Shown piece after piece: positions 30,125 through 39,181 of a stretch of 64,000 nt of DNA. The stretch is from positions 29,398-93,397 of the forward strand of contig NZ_JAIVFQ010000023.1 in assembly GCF_020829495.1 (NCBI RefSeq). The letters run 5' to 3'. Made by a program: the position numbers and the translations under genes. The DNA comes from Nostoc favosum CHAB5714 (GTDB lineage: Bacteria > Cyanobacteriota > Cyanobacteriia > Cyanobacteriales > Nostocaceae). Each line of letters opens with the position of its first letter. Within the stretch, counting starts at the first letter, position 1. The notes beneath the pieces are model-generated. The model saw nothing but the letters and a program-made list of their open reading frames with translations, was not told the DNA's origin and ran no database searches.

Positions 30125-31147
30125 TCACGCTGCTGTTCGCCGTTGCTCAATTTCGCCGTGGCTCGCCAGCAGTGCTGCCAGCTTGTGCCGCATCAGTATG
30201 CCCGGTTTATCGGTCGCCATGTGTATCTCCTCGTTCAAATCGAGAGGCACATCGTAATCTATTGTTTCCAAGATTGCGCGATCTTCGCTGAATATCAAAC
30301 CCTCATGAGTGATTATATCTGCTGCTTTGGCCTCAGCTTCGGTGTCGTTGCGGAACAAAAAGCGTACCATTTGGCAACTGGAATCGTTGATGGGCGTTGC
30401 ATACGTTATGCTCACCTGTACTAATTCTTTACCGTCCATCATTTCTTGCAAATGCAAACCAAAGGGCATGCACCAGTTAATTTTACGTATTATCTTCATG
30501 GTTTTCTGTGAACTCCCCACATTCTTTTCCATATGGGGATTGTTGTGCATAAAGAGAATTGACTCGAAGTAGAAGCCGCGCTCCGTCTTTTCAAGTACGT
30601 TATGGGGAGAGGAAACTGGATTTTCGCGATCAGCTAAGGTTTGGTTGTGGACGAAGTGAAAGTGTCCATGATCGCATACGTTTTCTATTAACCGCAGACC
30701 ACTACAGTGCCATGTTTCGTAAAAGGCGTGGATCAGGCGGTAGCTTGGGTCTTTTGCCTCCGGAATGTTGAGAATTTCATCAAGACCGTCCCCAAGGCAA
30801 ACCCAAGCGTAGCCGTAGCGCTCCTGGCATTGAAAACTTTGGACGCGATAATTCTCAGGAATCGGGCTGTCAGGAGCCTGAGGCACTACGACACAGCAGC
30901 CTTTGGAGTTAAACTGCCAACCGTGGTAGGGACAGCGAATGTTCCCATCAACAACAATACCCTGTGACAAAGGTGTGTAACGATGACAGCAGCGATCGCG
31001 GACAACAGATGGCTTGCCGTCTGCATCAAGCCAGAGGACGAGGGGTTCGCCTAGGAGCGTGAATGATTGCGGTCTTCCCTGTAGCAATTCGATGGGAATG
31101 ACTGGATACCAGAAGCGCCGGAGTACTGGTTGAGCTGTTGCAAGCAT
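30125..31147 (-). CDS. Rieske non-haem iron oxygenase, 340 aa
   Basis: The Rieske cluster ligands are CCH near residue 53 (RDRCCHRYTPLSQG) and CPYHGW near 72. The mononuclear iron site is in ENVCDHGHFHFVHN near 155-167. The size and single-subunit form match the oxygenase group that includes SxtT/SxtH of saxitoxin biosynthesis and other cyanobacterial tailoring enzymes. It needs a ferredoxin partner that is not encoded nearby. It is the first gene of the minus-strand operon, 204 bases before the PKS. Likely role: hydroxylation or desaturation of the polyketide; substrate unknown. Confidence 0.88.
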   Translation of the reverse strand: MLATAQPVLRRFWYPVIPIELLQGRPQSFTLLGEPLVLWLDADGKPSVVRDRCCHRYTPLSQGIVVDGNIRCPYHGWQFNSKGCCVVVPQAPDSPIPENYRVQSFQCQERYGYAWVCLGDGLDEILNIPEAKDPSYRLIHAFYETWHCSGLRLIENVCDHGHFHFVHNQTLADRENPVSSPHNVLEKTERGFYFESILFMHNNPHMEKNVGSSQKTMKIIRKINWCMPFGLHLQEMMDGKELVQVSITYATPINDSSCQMVRFLFRNDTEAEAKAADIITHEGLIFSEDRAILETIDYDVPLDLNEEIHMATDKPGILMRHKLAALLASHGEIEQRRTAA

Positions 31148-31554
31148 AGCTGTAATTGTTCTTTTTGATGAGTGTATAAAATAGGCTATCAGTTACTTAC
31201 CTAAGAGCTTGCACTTAACCGTAAAAACCACGGTTAACCGAAAAGCGCCGAAATAAAGCTACATTTTCTTGTTACTCCAAATCAATCTCAAGTTCAAAAT
31301 TCTGAGAATTCAAAACAGCCATAAAGCCTATAATCAAAGCTTTTCTCATAGCGCGAATCAGCGAATTCCAAGGGGACGCATTAAGCTATAAAAAACGAGC
31401 AAACCTTCTCATTCATGAGGGGTTGTTTGCAGCATCGTCAACATTAATCAGAAAACCCGCTCTTAATGAATCGCCTCAATGAAAAATCCCTCATCTGAAA
31501 CAGATAACTAGCAAGGTTTGCTCGTTTTTTACAGATTTTTCCACGGGATTGGTA
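31148..31554. other. Upstream region of the biosynthetic operon
   Basis: No gene seen. The operon promoter should lie in the left part, where an AT-rich block precedes the Rieske start, but I cannot fix -35 and -10 boxes. The right part holds an inverted repeat element (31390-31530). Confidence 0.45.
31390..31530. repeat. Element with perfect 18-bp inverted ends
   Basis: AAAAAACGAGCAAACCTT at 31390-31407 is the exact reverse complement of 31513-31530. The 105-base interior has no gene. It sits just downstream of the 31555 gene and upstream of the biosynthetic operon. It may be a miniature transposable element that also works as a terminator. Confidence 0.65.
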
Positions 31555-32298
31555 CTAGATTGTCGGGGGTGGGATAATCTGTTCGGCTCCTATATTCTCG
31601 GAAATCTGGTACACGTTACTAAATTCGTCACACACTATGTAGTACCGATTGACGAACAAAGTCCACTGAGATCGCTGTTCATTAGTCCCCCGCCAACGGA
31701 ACTCAAATGGGGAATCGCCCCGTTGTTTAGTTTCGCGGCGCATGTCTGATAAATCACTGAGATACCAATAGTCTGAGCGTTTGCGTTTAGTTGCACCAAC
31801 TAAGTCGGTGCCAGAGATCAATGCAGCACTAGCTTCTGTGAGTACTATCTGGCGTTCGTCAGAAATGCGAACTATTGCGCCTTTGATGTTAGGGTTTTCA
31901 ATCCACCTGATGATAATCGGGAGTAAAGACTGGGATAGCTTTAGATTGTCGAGTTGAATTCCTGCTTTGGCAATAATTGGTGGTACTTTATTCATAACTG
32001 AGTCTTGGTAATCACAGTATTTTTTGAGAATTGCGTGGGGGTTGATGGTAATTGGTGAGCAATAGTAGGGAGGGGAATAAATTTCAACTTTCTGGTAGTT
32101 CCAGCTAATACACTGTTTCGATAAAAGGTAGCACTTTTGCCACGAAAGCACTCTTGCTGCCCTTTGACTTTGCACGTATATTTTTATGGATTTATTTTCA
32201 AAAATAACAGGGTAATGTATTCCGCATTCTTGAGTAAATAGTCGCACAGCTTCATCATTAATAATTTGCTGTGCAACCCTGAGTAACTCCATTGCCAT
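31555..32298 (-). CDS. Hypothetical protein, about 248 aa
   Basis: I place the start at ATG 32298 (MAMELLRVAQQ), because the bases further upstream match the tail of a XRE-type gene in another frame, so the longer frame from 32346 is not native. The middle has mixed beta strands and the C-terminal part (about 150-230, ISGTDLVGATKRKRSDYWYL ... FEFRWRG) has a PAS-like feel, but I do not recognise the family. The remnant upstream suggests it was once co-transcribed with, and overlapped by, a regulator like the one at 33352. Confidence 0.5.
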   Translation of the reverse strand: MAMELLRVAQQIINDEAVRLFTQECGIHYPVIFENKSIKIYVQSQRAARVLSWQKCYLLSKQCISWNYQKVEIYSPPYYCSPITINPHAILKKYCDYQDSVMNKVPPIIAKAGIQLDNLKLSQSLLPIIIRWIENPNIKGAIVRISDERQIVLTEASAALISGTDLVGATKRKRSDYWYLSDLSDMRRETKQRGDSPFEFRWRGTNEQRSQWTLFVNRYYIVCDEFSNVYQISENIGAEQIIPPPTI

Positions 32299-32445
32299 TA
32301 GACAGAAACTCCCGAAGGTACATATCCTAACGTTCGTCTGGATCAATCACTAGTACTTGAATCAATAAGCCAAACGATGGGGGATTGGGTTGTTTAGCTC
32401 GGATACTTGCCTCAATTCGTTCTTCAGCCCCCGCTACTTAGACAT
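32290..32445 (-). pseudogene. C-terminal remnant of a XRE regulator like 33352-34047
   Basis: The minus strand reads VAGAEERIEASIRAKQPNP, then IDPDER-stop-DMYLREFLSNGN. The intact gene at 33352 ends VPGASERIEAIIRGQQPNP ... IDPDELYDMYLREFPSNGN. The remnant carries one stop and has lost its N-terminal two thirds. It is inverted relative to the intact copy. Confidence 0.75.
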
Positions 32446-33351
32446 CAACGTGATTCGTGATTACTGGCAAGTTAAAATGGAAAAAACGTTAAGCAGTCGC
32501 TAGCAAGACACCGAGGTTGGGACAGGACGTTTAGTAGTCCCGAACGTTTTTGAGAGACATAGTGTCATTGCACGCGGATCAGTTATGATACCTGCACGAA
32601 TGAAGTTAGTTTGGCTTACAGTTCCCTTTTAAGCGTGATTCAAACCTGTCCATAAAGCAAAGTAAGTCCAAGGGACAACTTTGCTCATGTCATAACTTTC
32701 GATCACAAGGTGATATCACCTTCTCTCATTCCGCTTACCCTTCAAATCGCTGTTTAAGAGGGGGGATATGAATGGTTACTTAGTAAAGCTCATTAATGTT
32801 TTCCATCAGACTAAGCACAATGTGCGATGTTAGTCTAGCTTTCTCAGCAATTTGTCATTCCCTTTGCTCTCCTCTTAACATAATACACACCTTATGATAG
32901 GCGTTCTCTGATTTTTGATGTAATCATAATCTGAACAAAATTTGATGATGTTCTTAACATACCACCATGCATCTGATTTTGCAAGAAATTTTCCTGGTAA
33001 ATTAATTTTAAACTTATAACAAAAAATACATAGTATATAAATATTGTCAAGTTAACTGAGGGCTGATCAGGGCACTGGTCGGTTGTGTTGCAAAGATTGG
33101 GTTTGGTTTGGTAAAAAGGCAGAAGATAAAGTCAGCTTTATCACAAAGTTTTTTAGAACCCCTGCTACATGTAGGTCCTCAAATAACTTCCATTCTAGCT
33201 CGCTCAATCCCTCAAAACGTCCAGCCATCAACTGATACACCCAACTCAAGTCAAAAATAGATTACCAGATTTTTATATTAGTGGGATAGGTTCGTGCCAT
33301 TTTGGCTAATAAGTGGTATTTTAAGAACAGTTATTAGGTTTTGTTAAAATC
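32446..33351. other. Noncoding stretch with a possible transposase start
   Basis: No intact gene seen. On the minus strand, 33249 to 33172 reads MSWVYQLMAGRFEGLSELEWKLFEDL-like sequence, which resembles the N-terminus of a cyanobacterial IS5/IS4-type transposase and then diverges. The right edge holds the promoter of the 33352 gene. Confidence 0.4.
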
Positions 33352-34047
33352 TTGCTTACATTAGAGGCCAGAGAGCGCTTATCAAAACTGTGTATCAAGC
33401 TGAGAGGGGATCAAAAGGTACGACAAATTGCTGAAAAAGCTGGAGTAGCCCATTCTGCTTGGTCTGATTGGGAGAATGGAAAGGGCAATTTAGGTGAAAG
33501 CAGTGCTCAACGATTAGCTGCCTATATTGGCACTACAGTTGGTGACTTGCAAATCTACTTAAATGCCGGCTATTCACTTGAGGAATATTTGCGAATTCCT
33601 CAGGTAAAACAGCTAGGTCGTGAACCCACTCGATTAATCACCTCGGTTGAAGAGGTATTCGTATGGATGGAAGAACTTAGTTTATATGACTTAGCTCGAA
33701 TAACGGCGAAAGGAGGTGAGATCATTCAAGAACTTGTTACTGGTTCAAGGAGCTTAGATGGAAATAAAAATCGTAATACCAAGAAAAAAGTAACCTATAA
33801 AATTATTGTTCAGTTAGTCAGGGAGCATCGCGCTGCTGCTCTTGAAGCGTTTCTCGATGCCGAAGTACCGGGTGCGTCAGAACGAATTGAGGCAATTATC
33901 CGAGGTCAACAACCTAACCCCTCAGAGGTTGCCTTATTGACCCAAGTACTACCGATTGATCCAGATGAACTTTATGATATGTACCTTCGGGAGTTTCCGT
34001 CCAATGGCAATAGAGATAATAAGGCTTACGTAGAGACTGGACTTTAG
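33352..34047 (+). CDS. XRE-family regulator, 231 aa
   Basis: Residues 8-65 form a Cro/C1-type helix-turn-helix (RQIAEKAGVAHSAWSDWENG). The rest is an unassigned helical domain ending in PIDPDELYDMYLREF. The start used is TTG 33352; no better ATG is available near the HTH. The remnant at 32290-32445 shows that a second copy existed next to the 31555 gene. This copy is followed immediately by an IS630-like end (34051-34072), so its natural downstream partner has probably been lost. Confidence 0.7.
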   Translation: MLTLEARERLSKLCIKLRGDQKVRQIAEKAGVAHSAWSDWENGKGNLGESSAQRLAAYIGTTVGDLQIYLNAGYSLEEYLRIPQVKQLGREPTRLITSVEEVFVWMEELSLYDLARITAKGGEIIQELVTGSRSLDGNKNRNTKKKVTYKIIVQLVREHRAAALEAFLDAEVPGASERIEAIIRGQQPNPSEVALLTQVLPIDPDELYDMYLREFPSNGNRDNKAYVETGL

Positions 34048-34075
34048 ATTAGTAGTCTGGCAAGTTAACTTTACT
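34048..34075. repeat. Solo IS630-type end
   Basis: TTAGTAGTCTGGCAAGTTAA resembles the ends of the IS630 element at 1824-3030 (TAGTAGTCTGCCAAGGCAA). No opposite end or transposase lies beside it, so it is a remnant. Confidence 0.45.
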
Positions 34076-34157
34076 CCCGTGAGACAGCCGGATATAATTG
34101 GTATTGAGCCGAGATACGTGTAACGTGCGATTCGTTCTGGAGAAACCCAGTTTCAGG

Positions 34158-34457
34158 GCATCCGTGAGAGGTTAAGATAATTGCACATTTGTCAAGAGGG
34201 TGCAGGAAAAGGGGATAAATCCAGCCTGGAGACTGGCTTTCGGAGATATTTAACCACGCCTAAGTCTTGATTCTCTGGGGCCGCAAAGTACTTGATCGGG
34301 TCATCAGCTTTGCCTTTCTCATTTGCGACACTAAAATGGTACAAACCACGAAATATCATCTCCAAAGAAATGCGGTCAAATGGTAAAGCTAATTCATCAG
34401 CAACAGCATCGCCCAAATCAACCAAGACGGCATAAAACAGCCAAGTAGCCCACACTC
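34158..34457 (-). pseudogene. IS4-type transposase C-terminal fragment, inverted copy of 38134-38427
   Basis: The frame from 34455 reads MWATWLFYAVLVDLGDAVAD and on to the same C-terminus as the transposase at 37866-38399. The match continues past the stop into the element end (GAGGTTAAG..AATTGCAC). It is a second copy of the same IS in the opposite direction, deleted for all but its end. Confidence 0.8.
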
Positions 34458-34831
34458 AGTAGACCGAAAAGTTTTCCAGAACCCTTATCAGCCCTTGATT
34501 TCACCTTGGGAACACCATCTGCCCAAATCAGCTTCTAATCTACCTTTCAAGCACCTCTGTTCTGGATGGACGAATAGAGCGATCGCTTGTGGTCGTCATG
34601 GAAAGCCCAAAAGTATCGCCTGAAACCCTCATTTTTTCGTCAAATTCCAAAAGTTTTCGGTCTACTGACAGTTATTGATTTGGTTACCCGTTTACCTGTC
34701 GAGGTTTGGTTTCACACTAATCCGGCAGCTTCAGACACCAATTTTGAATCTACATTACTAAATTTAGTGACTGCCAAGACTTTAATTTTACTCGATAGAG
34801 GTTTCTATCATTTCCAGTTTTTACAACAACT

Positions 34832-36078
34832 CAGGACTTACGCAACTGGCACAAGCAATGGTGCGCGAAGCGCGCCGAGCGCCCAAAAACTACATAGAAG
34901 ACATAGCAATATCTGGACGTTTTAGTTGCTCAATTAAATAATTAGAAAGCAAATTGTGCTTGAGCTTATAAATAGTTTGGCCTGTTTGGTAAGCTAAACT
35001 TTTCAGTCTTAGCCAAACTAACATAGCACAAGCAATATGATTTCTTTGAAGACGGGCTTTACGGCATTGACATGATTCAATACCAGTTAGTTGTTTTATT
35101 TCTCTATGAAACTCCTCTATTTTCCAACGGATTTTACACACCTGTTGTGTAACATCAGTAGAACTTTGAGATAAATCGTTAGTTGCGATATAATCCGTTC
35201 TATCGGTAGAGATAGTAACCCGAAAAAGTTTCACTTTTTTCTCAGCAGGAAAACCTTTGATTTTTATGATTTTACCACATTCTAAATCTCCATTACTCCA
35301 TGATAAAGATTGAATATTTTTATATTTTTCTTGACCAAAACTATCATCTACTAAACGATTAGTCTTTAAAGGACAATAATAAACTTTATCTAGACTATCT
35401 ATATAAAGCATTAAATTATTGACCGCATACCAAGTATCCATTAACACTGTATCAAAAGGTAGAAGCTTTTGATATACAAGACCTTGCAGCATATTTTTCA
35501 CATGGTCAATCTTGGTCAATCCATCATTATCTGGATTAAAATGCGATAATCTATTACCCAAAAATTGAGATTTTTAGGATTAACATATATGCAACTTACT
35601 ATTCCTATTCCTCTAACAACGCCATGTTCATTGCCACTATATTGCCTTCGGACTATTTCTATTTCCTCAAAAAATCTTTTATCTAAAACTGTATCATCAA
35701 ATATAATATAAGCATCCTCGTCAGCGATAATTAAATCTTTCACATTATCCTAGAGTAAACGAGGAGTTAATTTTTCATTTTTTAAATAATAATTTATTTT
35801 ATCATGACTAATATTTGACAAATGTTCTGCTAGATTAGTCATTGTATAGTTAATTTGACTACTAAGTAAATATTGACAATAATTAAGTTTAGTAAATCTC
35901 ATCACTAACCAACTTTTTGATGCATCTTATATCAATTTTCTCATAAAATTTTGCACAACAAGATATATCATTAATTATTGTTATTAATTCGAGCCAAGCC
36001 GCTCAAACACATTCTCGATAATCCAATACTTATGTACTATTGACTGGCGATCGCACTGTGCCAGTTGCGTAAGTCCTG
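34832..36078 (-). mobile_element. IS701-like element with 21-bp perfect ends
   Basis: The ends are perfect inverted repeats of 21 bases, containing GGACTTACGCAACTGGCAC. The 5-base sequence CAACT is repeated directly outside (34827-34831 and 36079-36083). Removing the element and one CAACT rejoins the host transposase codons for FLQQL-INQ. Confidence 0.85.
34890..35902 (-). pseudogene. IS701-family transposase, interrupted
   Basis: From ATG 35902 the frame reads RFTKLNYCQYLLSSQINYT and TPRLL, then TAG near 35750, then DAYIIFDDTVLDKRF, RRQYSGNEHGVVRGIGIV, and after a frameshift near 35560 VLMDTWYAVNNLM, VYYCPLKTNRLVDD and WKIEEFHREIKQLTG. These are the catalytic blocks of the cyanobacterial IS701-type transposases. 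One nonsense codon and one frameshift make it inactive. Confidence 0.8.
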
Positions 36079-36094
36079 CAACTGATTAATCAAG

Positions 36095-37598
36095 CTGACT
36101 TTTCCCGTTAAGTCTCTTTTGCAAGCTGCCAACCTTCACAAAGGTCATGCAATTTTAACCAACCTCGCCACAGTACCTGGATACCAATTGGTGTTTTGCT
36201 TCGATGTTCTAGGTAGCCGCCAAGACGAGCGATCGCTTCGACAGCCCAATTAACTGTGAGGAGTTTGGGTGGTTTTGGAGACTTAGCTTTTAAAATCTTG
36301 AGTTCTAGAGGATTCAGAATTTCAATGGCGGGGGCTGAAGGCTGGGTGCGGTGTAGATAAGTCAACTGCAACAGTTCTACAGCAATTACACTCAAAAAGC
36401 CAACTAAGGTTTTCATACCCTCAGCAGCAAGCCTGTATCGTTCCACCTGACATCCAGACTTGAAAATTTTATGATACTCTTCAACCCGCCAACGATACGT
36501 ATACCAGCGTAAAATCAGAGAAGCTGTCTGGATATCTGCAACAACTTCTGTGGTGAGCAACATCCATTCTACAGGTGTTTCACCTTCGGGACAACCAATT
36601 TCTGTGGCATAAACAGCATATACGGGTAGAGGGTCACGGTTATCAAAACGATAGGGAGTACGGAGATTTACCTGACAAAATCGTACAGCCAACTTGGTTT
36701 TACGGGCAGAACGTTGTCCAGTCTGAGGTAATTCAATTTCCTGTTCAAAACTGATAGGTTGTGCAAGGAGCTTTGACCAAAGACGCTCGCTCTCTTGATC
36801 TAAACTGCGGTTATGAGCCGCGCGAACAAGAACTCCGGTGTGCTTAAGTTGGCGAACTTTATCGAAAACTTCTGTGATATCACCTTCTCGGTCGAAAACA
36901 TGAACCACTCGTGTGTACTTACTTGTAAGGTTTTCTATAGTGGTGAGTGCTTCTACCCATTTGTAGGATTCTTTTTGTTCAAAAGGTCGGTTTCGAGCTT
37001 CTTTACGAGCTTGAGCTTGTCGTTGTTTCTTCTGTGTTGAGGTTTCATTTTCTGGTGGTTTCGGCTTTGACTCCCGATTCCAAAGTTTTTGCCACAATAA
37101 CCCAAGGGACTGACCATTCTTAGGTTCTATAGCTAATGCACTGTGTAATATTAAACCGTTACCGCCCTTACCAATTGGCCCATAACCTTCTTTTTTAGCC
37201 ACAATACTGCCATAATCAAGAAAAGTTGTGTCTCCAACACACAGCACCAAGTCTTGTGCTGCAACATTTTCCGCCGTCATCTGACAGTGCGGCTCAATCA
37301 CGCTTGAAAATTGCACTTTTGGATTGGCAAAAACTCATAGGCTCTCTTGAGTACTATTCCACTACTGAATATTTCTGACAGCGCTTTGCCGAATCCTTGA
37401 CTTAGCGTATAGCCTATCGACATTGCACGCTCATTTAATCTGCGATCGCCTAGCTCTAAGGTTGCAAAATTTTTCTCCCACCAGTCCAGCATTGCTTGTT
37501 ACCTTTAGCACCCGATTTCAATTACTGTACCGTATTTGCTGTACTGTTTCTTAAATCCTTTACCTGCAAGCTTTTCGAGACTTAACGGGAAAAGTCAG
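36095..37598 (-). mobile_element. IS4-family (Tn5/IS50-like) element with 10-bp target duplication
   Basis: The ends are perfect 22-base inverted repeats beginning CTGACTTTTCCCGTTAAG. ATTAATCAAG is repeated directly at 36085-36094 and 37599-37608, typical of IS4-type insertion. It inserted ten bases from the right end of the IS701-like element. Confidence 0.9.
36108..37492 (-). pseudogene. Tn5-like transposase, one frameshift
   Basis: The first 64 codons (from 37492) read WWEKNFATLELGDRRLNERA, the Tn5-type N-terminal DNA-binding domain. After a shift near 37300 the frame continues for 402 codons with DTTFLDYGSI, VVHVFDREGDITEVF and RWRVEEYHKIFKSGCQVE, carrying the catalytic Asp, Asp and Glu. 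The stop lies within the terminal repeat. The frameshift probably inactivates it, although a programmed shift cannot be excluded. Confidence 0.85.
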
Positions 37599-37649
37599 AT
37601 TAATCAAGAAGTCCATTTTATTACTCGTTTAAAAGCTAAAGCATCTATT

Positions 37650-37832
37650 GAATGGCACTAAGAAAAGCGCAAATGTATTATTTACAAGGCTTTCATCACT
37701 TTGGAAAAACGTAGGCTATGAAGCAGCGATCGCAAACTGAGAGTTGCAGATTATTCTGATTCCCGACCTTAAAACTATTAGTTTTCTAAACCCCTTGCCA
37801 GGCAAGTATTTCAGCTTTTCTTAGTGCCATTC
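37650..37832. repeat. 183-bp miniature inverted-repeat element with 11-bp target duplication
   Basis: The left end GAATGGCACTAAGAAAAGC is the exact reverse complement of the right end (37814-37832). AAGCATCTATT is repeated at 37639-37649 and 37833-37843. The interior has no gene. Its removal rejoins transposase codons KASI-KYLKIF, which proves insertion into a coding frame. Confidence 0.9.
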
Positions 37833-38430
37833 AAGCATCTATTAAATATCTAAAGATTTTTAGCTATGATCCATTCTCTTAAAGACCGATTGATTCAACT
37901 TGGTACTGGCCGTGGTGGCGCACCAGTACTGACTTTACGTTTAATCGAGATAAAAGTTGGGAAAACTAGCTATTCTTATATTACTTCTATCCTCGATCCA
38001 CAAATACTACCTCCCTACGTGGTGGCTGATTTATATCGAAGAAGATGGAGAATTGAAGAGGCTTTTTATGTAGTTAAACGTTTATTGGGACTATCTTATT
38101 TGTGGACTGGTTCTATTAATGGTGTCAAGTTACAAGTCTGGGCAACTTGGCTCTTTTATGCAGTATTAGTTGACTTGGAAGATGCGGTAGCTGATGAATT
38201 AGCTTTGCCATTTGACCGCATTTCTTTAGAGATGATTTTTCGTGGTTTGTACCATTTTAGTGTCGCAAATGAGAAAGGCAAAGCGGATGACCCGATTAAG
38301 TACTTCGCTGCCCCAGAGAATCAAGACTTAGGTGTGGTTAAATATCTCCGAAAGCCAGTCTCCAGGCTGGATTTGTCCACTTTCCCTGCACCCTCTTGAC
38401 AAAAGTGCAATTACCTTAACCTTTCACAGA

Positions 38431-38604
38431 TGGTCAGGGAGAAAACCGGAGGCACAACAGGTTAAATCTAGTGTGATTGCTTGGTTCGAGTGGGCAAGGA
38501 GACAGAGGATTGTGATTGCGATGTCGGGGGGAGTGGTTTATACGGTGGAGGGTGAGGCAGTGGAGATTGAGGAGATGATGAGGCGGTATCCTTTGAAGGA
38601 TTAA
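38431..38604 (+). pseudogene. 3' fragment of an unrecognised gene
   Basis: The open frame reads SGRKPEAQQVKSSVIAWFEW and then ends with VVYTVEGEAVEIEEMMRRYP and a normal stop. It begins just outside the IS4-type end, so it looks like the tail of a host gene cut by that IS. No family assigned. Confidence 0.45.
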
Positions 38605-38730
38605 AACCATCAAAAAGAATGTTATTAACATCCTATGTGCTACTTGTCTACCTCCTAGAGGTTGTTTTTATAAGCATAATGATATCAGTATAGTTCCTGG
38701 AGACAGAGAAACTACTAAATATATTTACTT

Positions 38731-38831
38731 AGAGCTTGTCACGAAAAAACCTTCCTTTTTTTTAGTTATAAATGCTTTATTAGTAAGCTTTTTAGGTGGC
38801 AAATCGTAAAAGTTGTTTCTTGACAGGCTCT
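38731..38831. repeat. Miniature inverted-repeat element, about 100 bp
   Basis: AGAGCTTGTCACGAAAAAAC at 38731-38750 pairs with the reverse complement of 38812-38831 at about 16 of 20 positions. AGAGCCTGTCAAGAAA-type ends are seen on cyanobacterial IS elements. No gene inside. Confidence 0.5.
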
Positions 38832-38873
38832 TAGTAGAACATTAACAAACTTGCATCAAATTTGAATAGATTC

Positions 38874-39131
38874 ATGGCTAAACTAGCGGCATTCTTTAAT
38901 ACCCGATATAGAGTATCAGTACTTGCCTGTACTATTGCTAGCGCAACCCTTGGTGTTGAGTTGAGTCTAACTGAGCAGTCTGTACACGCTCTCGATGTTA
39001 ACCTTCTTACCTGTCCAGGCTCGGCAACGACTAGTTACAACCCTGGTCTGACGAATACTGAGCAACAAACCACTATAGTCCCCGCTCTCCCATCATTTCT
39101 TCCAGATGCGCTCTTATTTTTGAAAGTATAG
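38874..39131 (+). CDS. Possible small exported protein, 85 aa
   Basis: ATG 38874 opens a frame with a signal-like start (VSVLACTIASATLGVELSL) and a short mature part with one Cys (NLLTCPGSATTSYNPGLTNT). The end (ALPSFLPDALLFLKV) looks unlike the rest, so the gene may be truncated. No clear ribosome site and no family; it could be a chance frame. It lies directly upstream of the second PKS in the same direction. Confidence 0.35.
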   Translation: MAKLAAFFNTRYRVSVLACTIASATLGVELSLTEQSVHALDVNLLTCPGSATTSYNPGLTNTEQQTTIVPALPSFLPDALLFLKV

Positions 39132-39181
39132 TCTTTCAATATTGCGTTTGTTAATATTCATAGGAGTTAATATAGTATTTT

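Larger units (their letters stand above)
34587..38399 (+). pseudogene. IS4-type transposase gene interrupted by three later insertions
   Basis: The N-terminal part (34587-34831) reads TVIDLVTRLPVEVWFHTN and TLILLDRGFYHFQFLQQL with two catalytic Asp. The same protein resumes at 37609 (INQEVHFITRLKAKASI) and again after 37843, ending with LYRRRWRIEEAFYVVKRL (catalytic Glu) and a normal C-terminus. The gaps are filled by an IS701-like element, a Tn5-like IS4 element and a 183-bp miniature element, each with its own target duplication. A frameshift near 37867 shows the gene was also decaying by point change. Confidence 0.8.

Noticed and set aside
30002..30967. Several plus-strand ORFs opposite the Rieske gene
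   Set aside because: No family resemblance or ribosome sites; shadows of the minus-strand oxygenase.
14247..31147. A saxitoxin (sxt) cluster
   Set aside because: The SxtA-like module is fused to a PKS instead of the SxtA4 aminotransferase, and no amidinotransferase, SxtB, SxtD or other core sxt genes are present.
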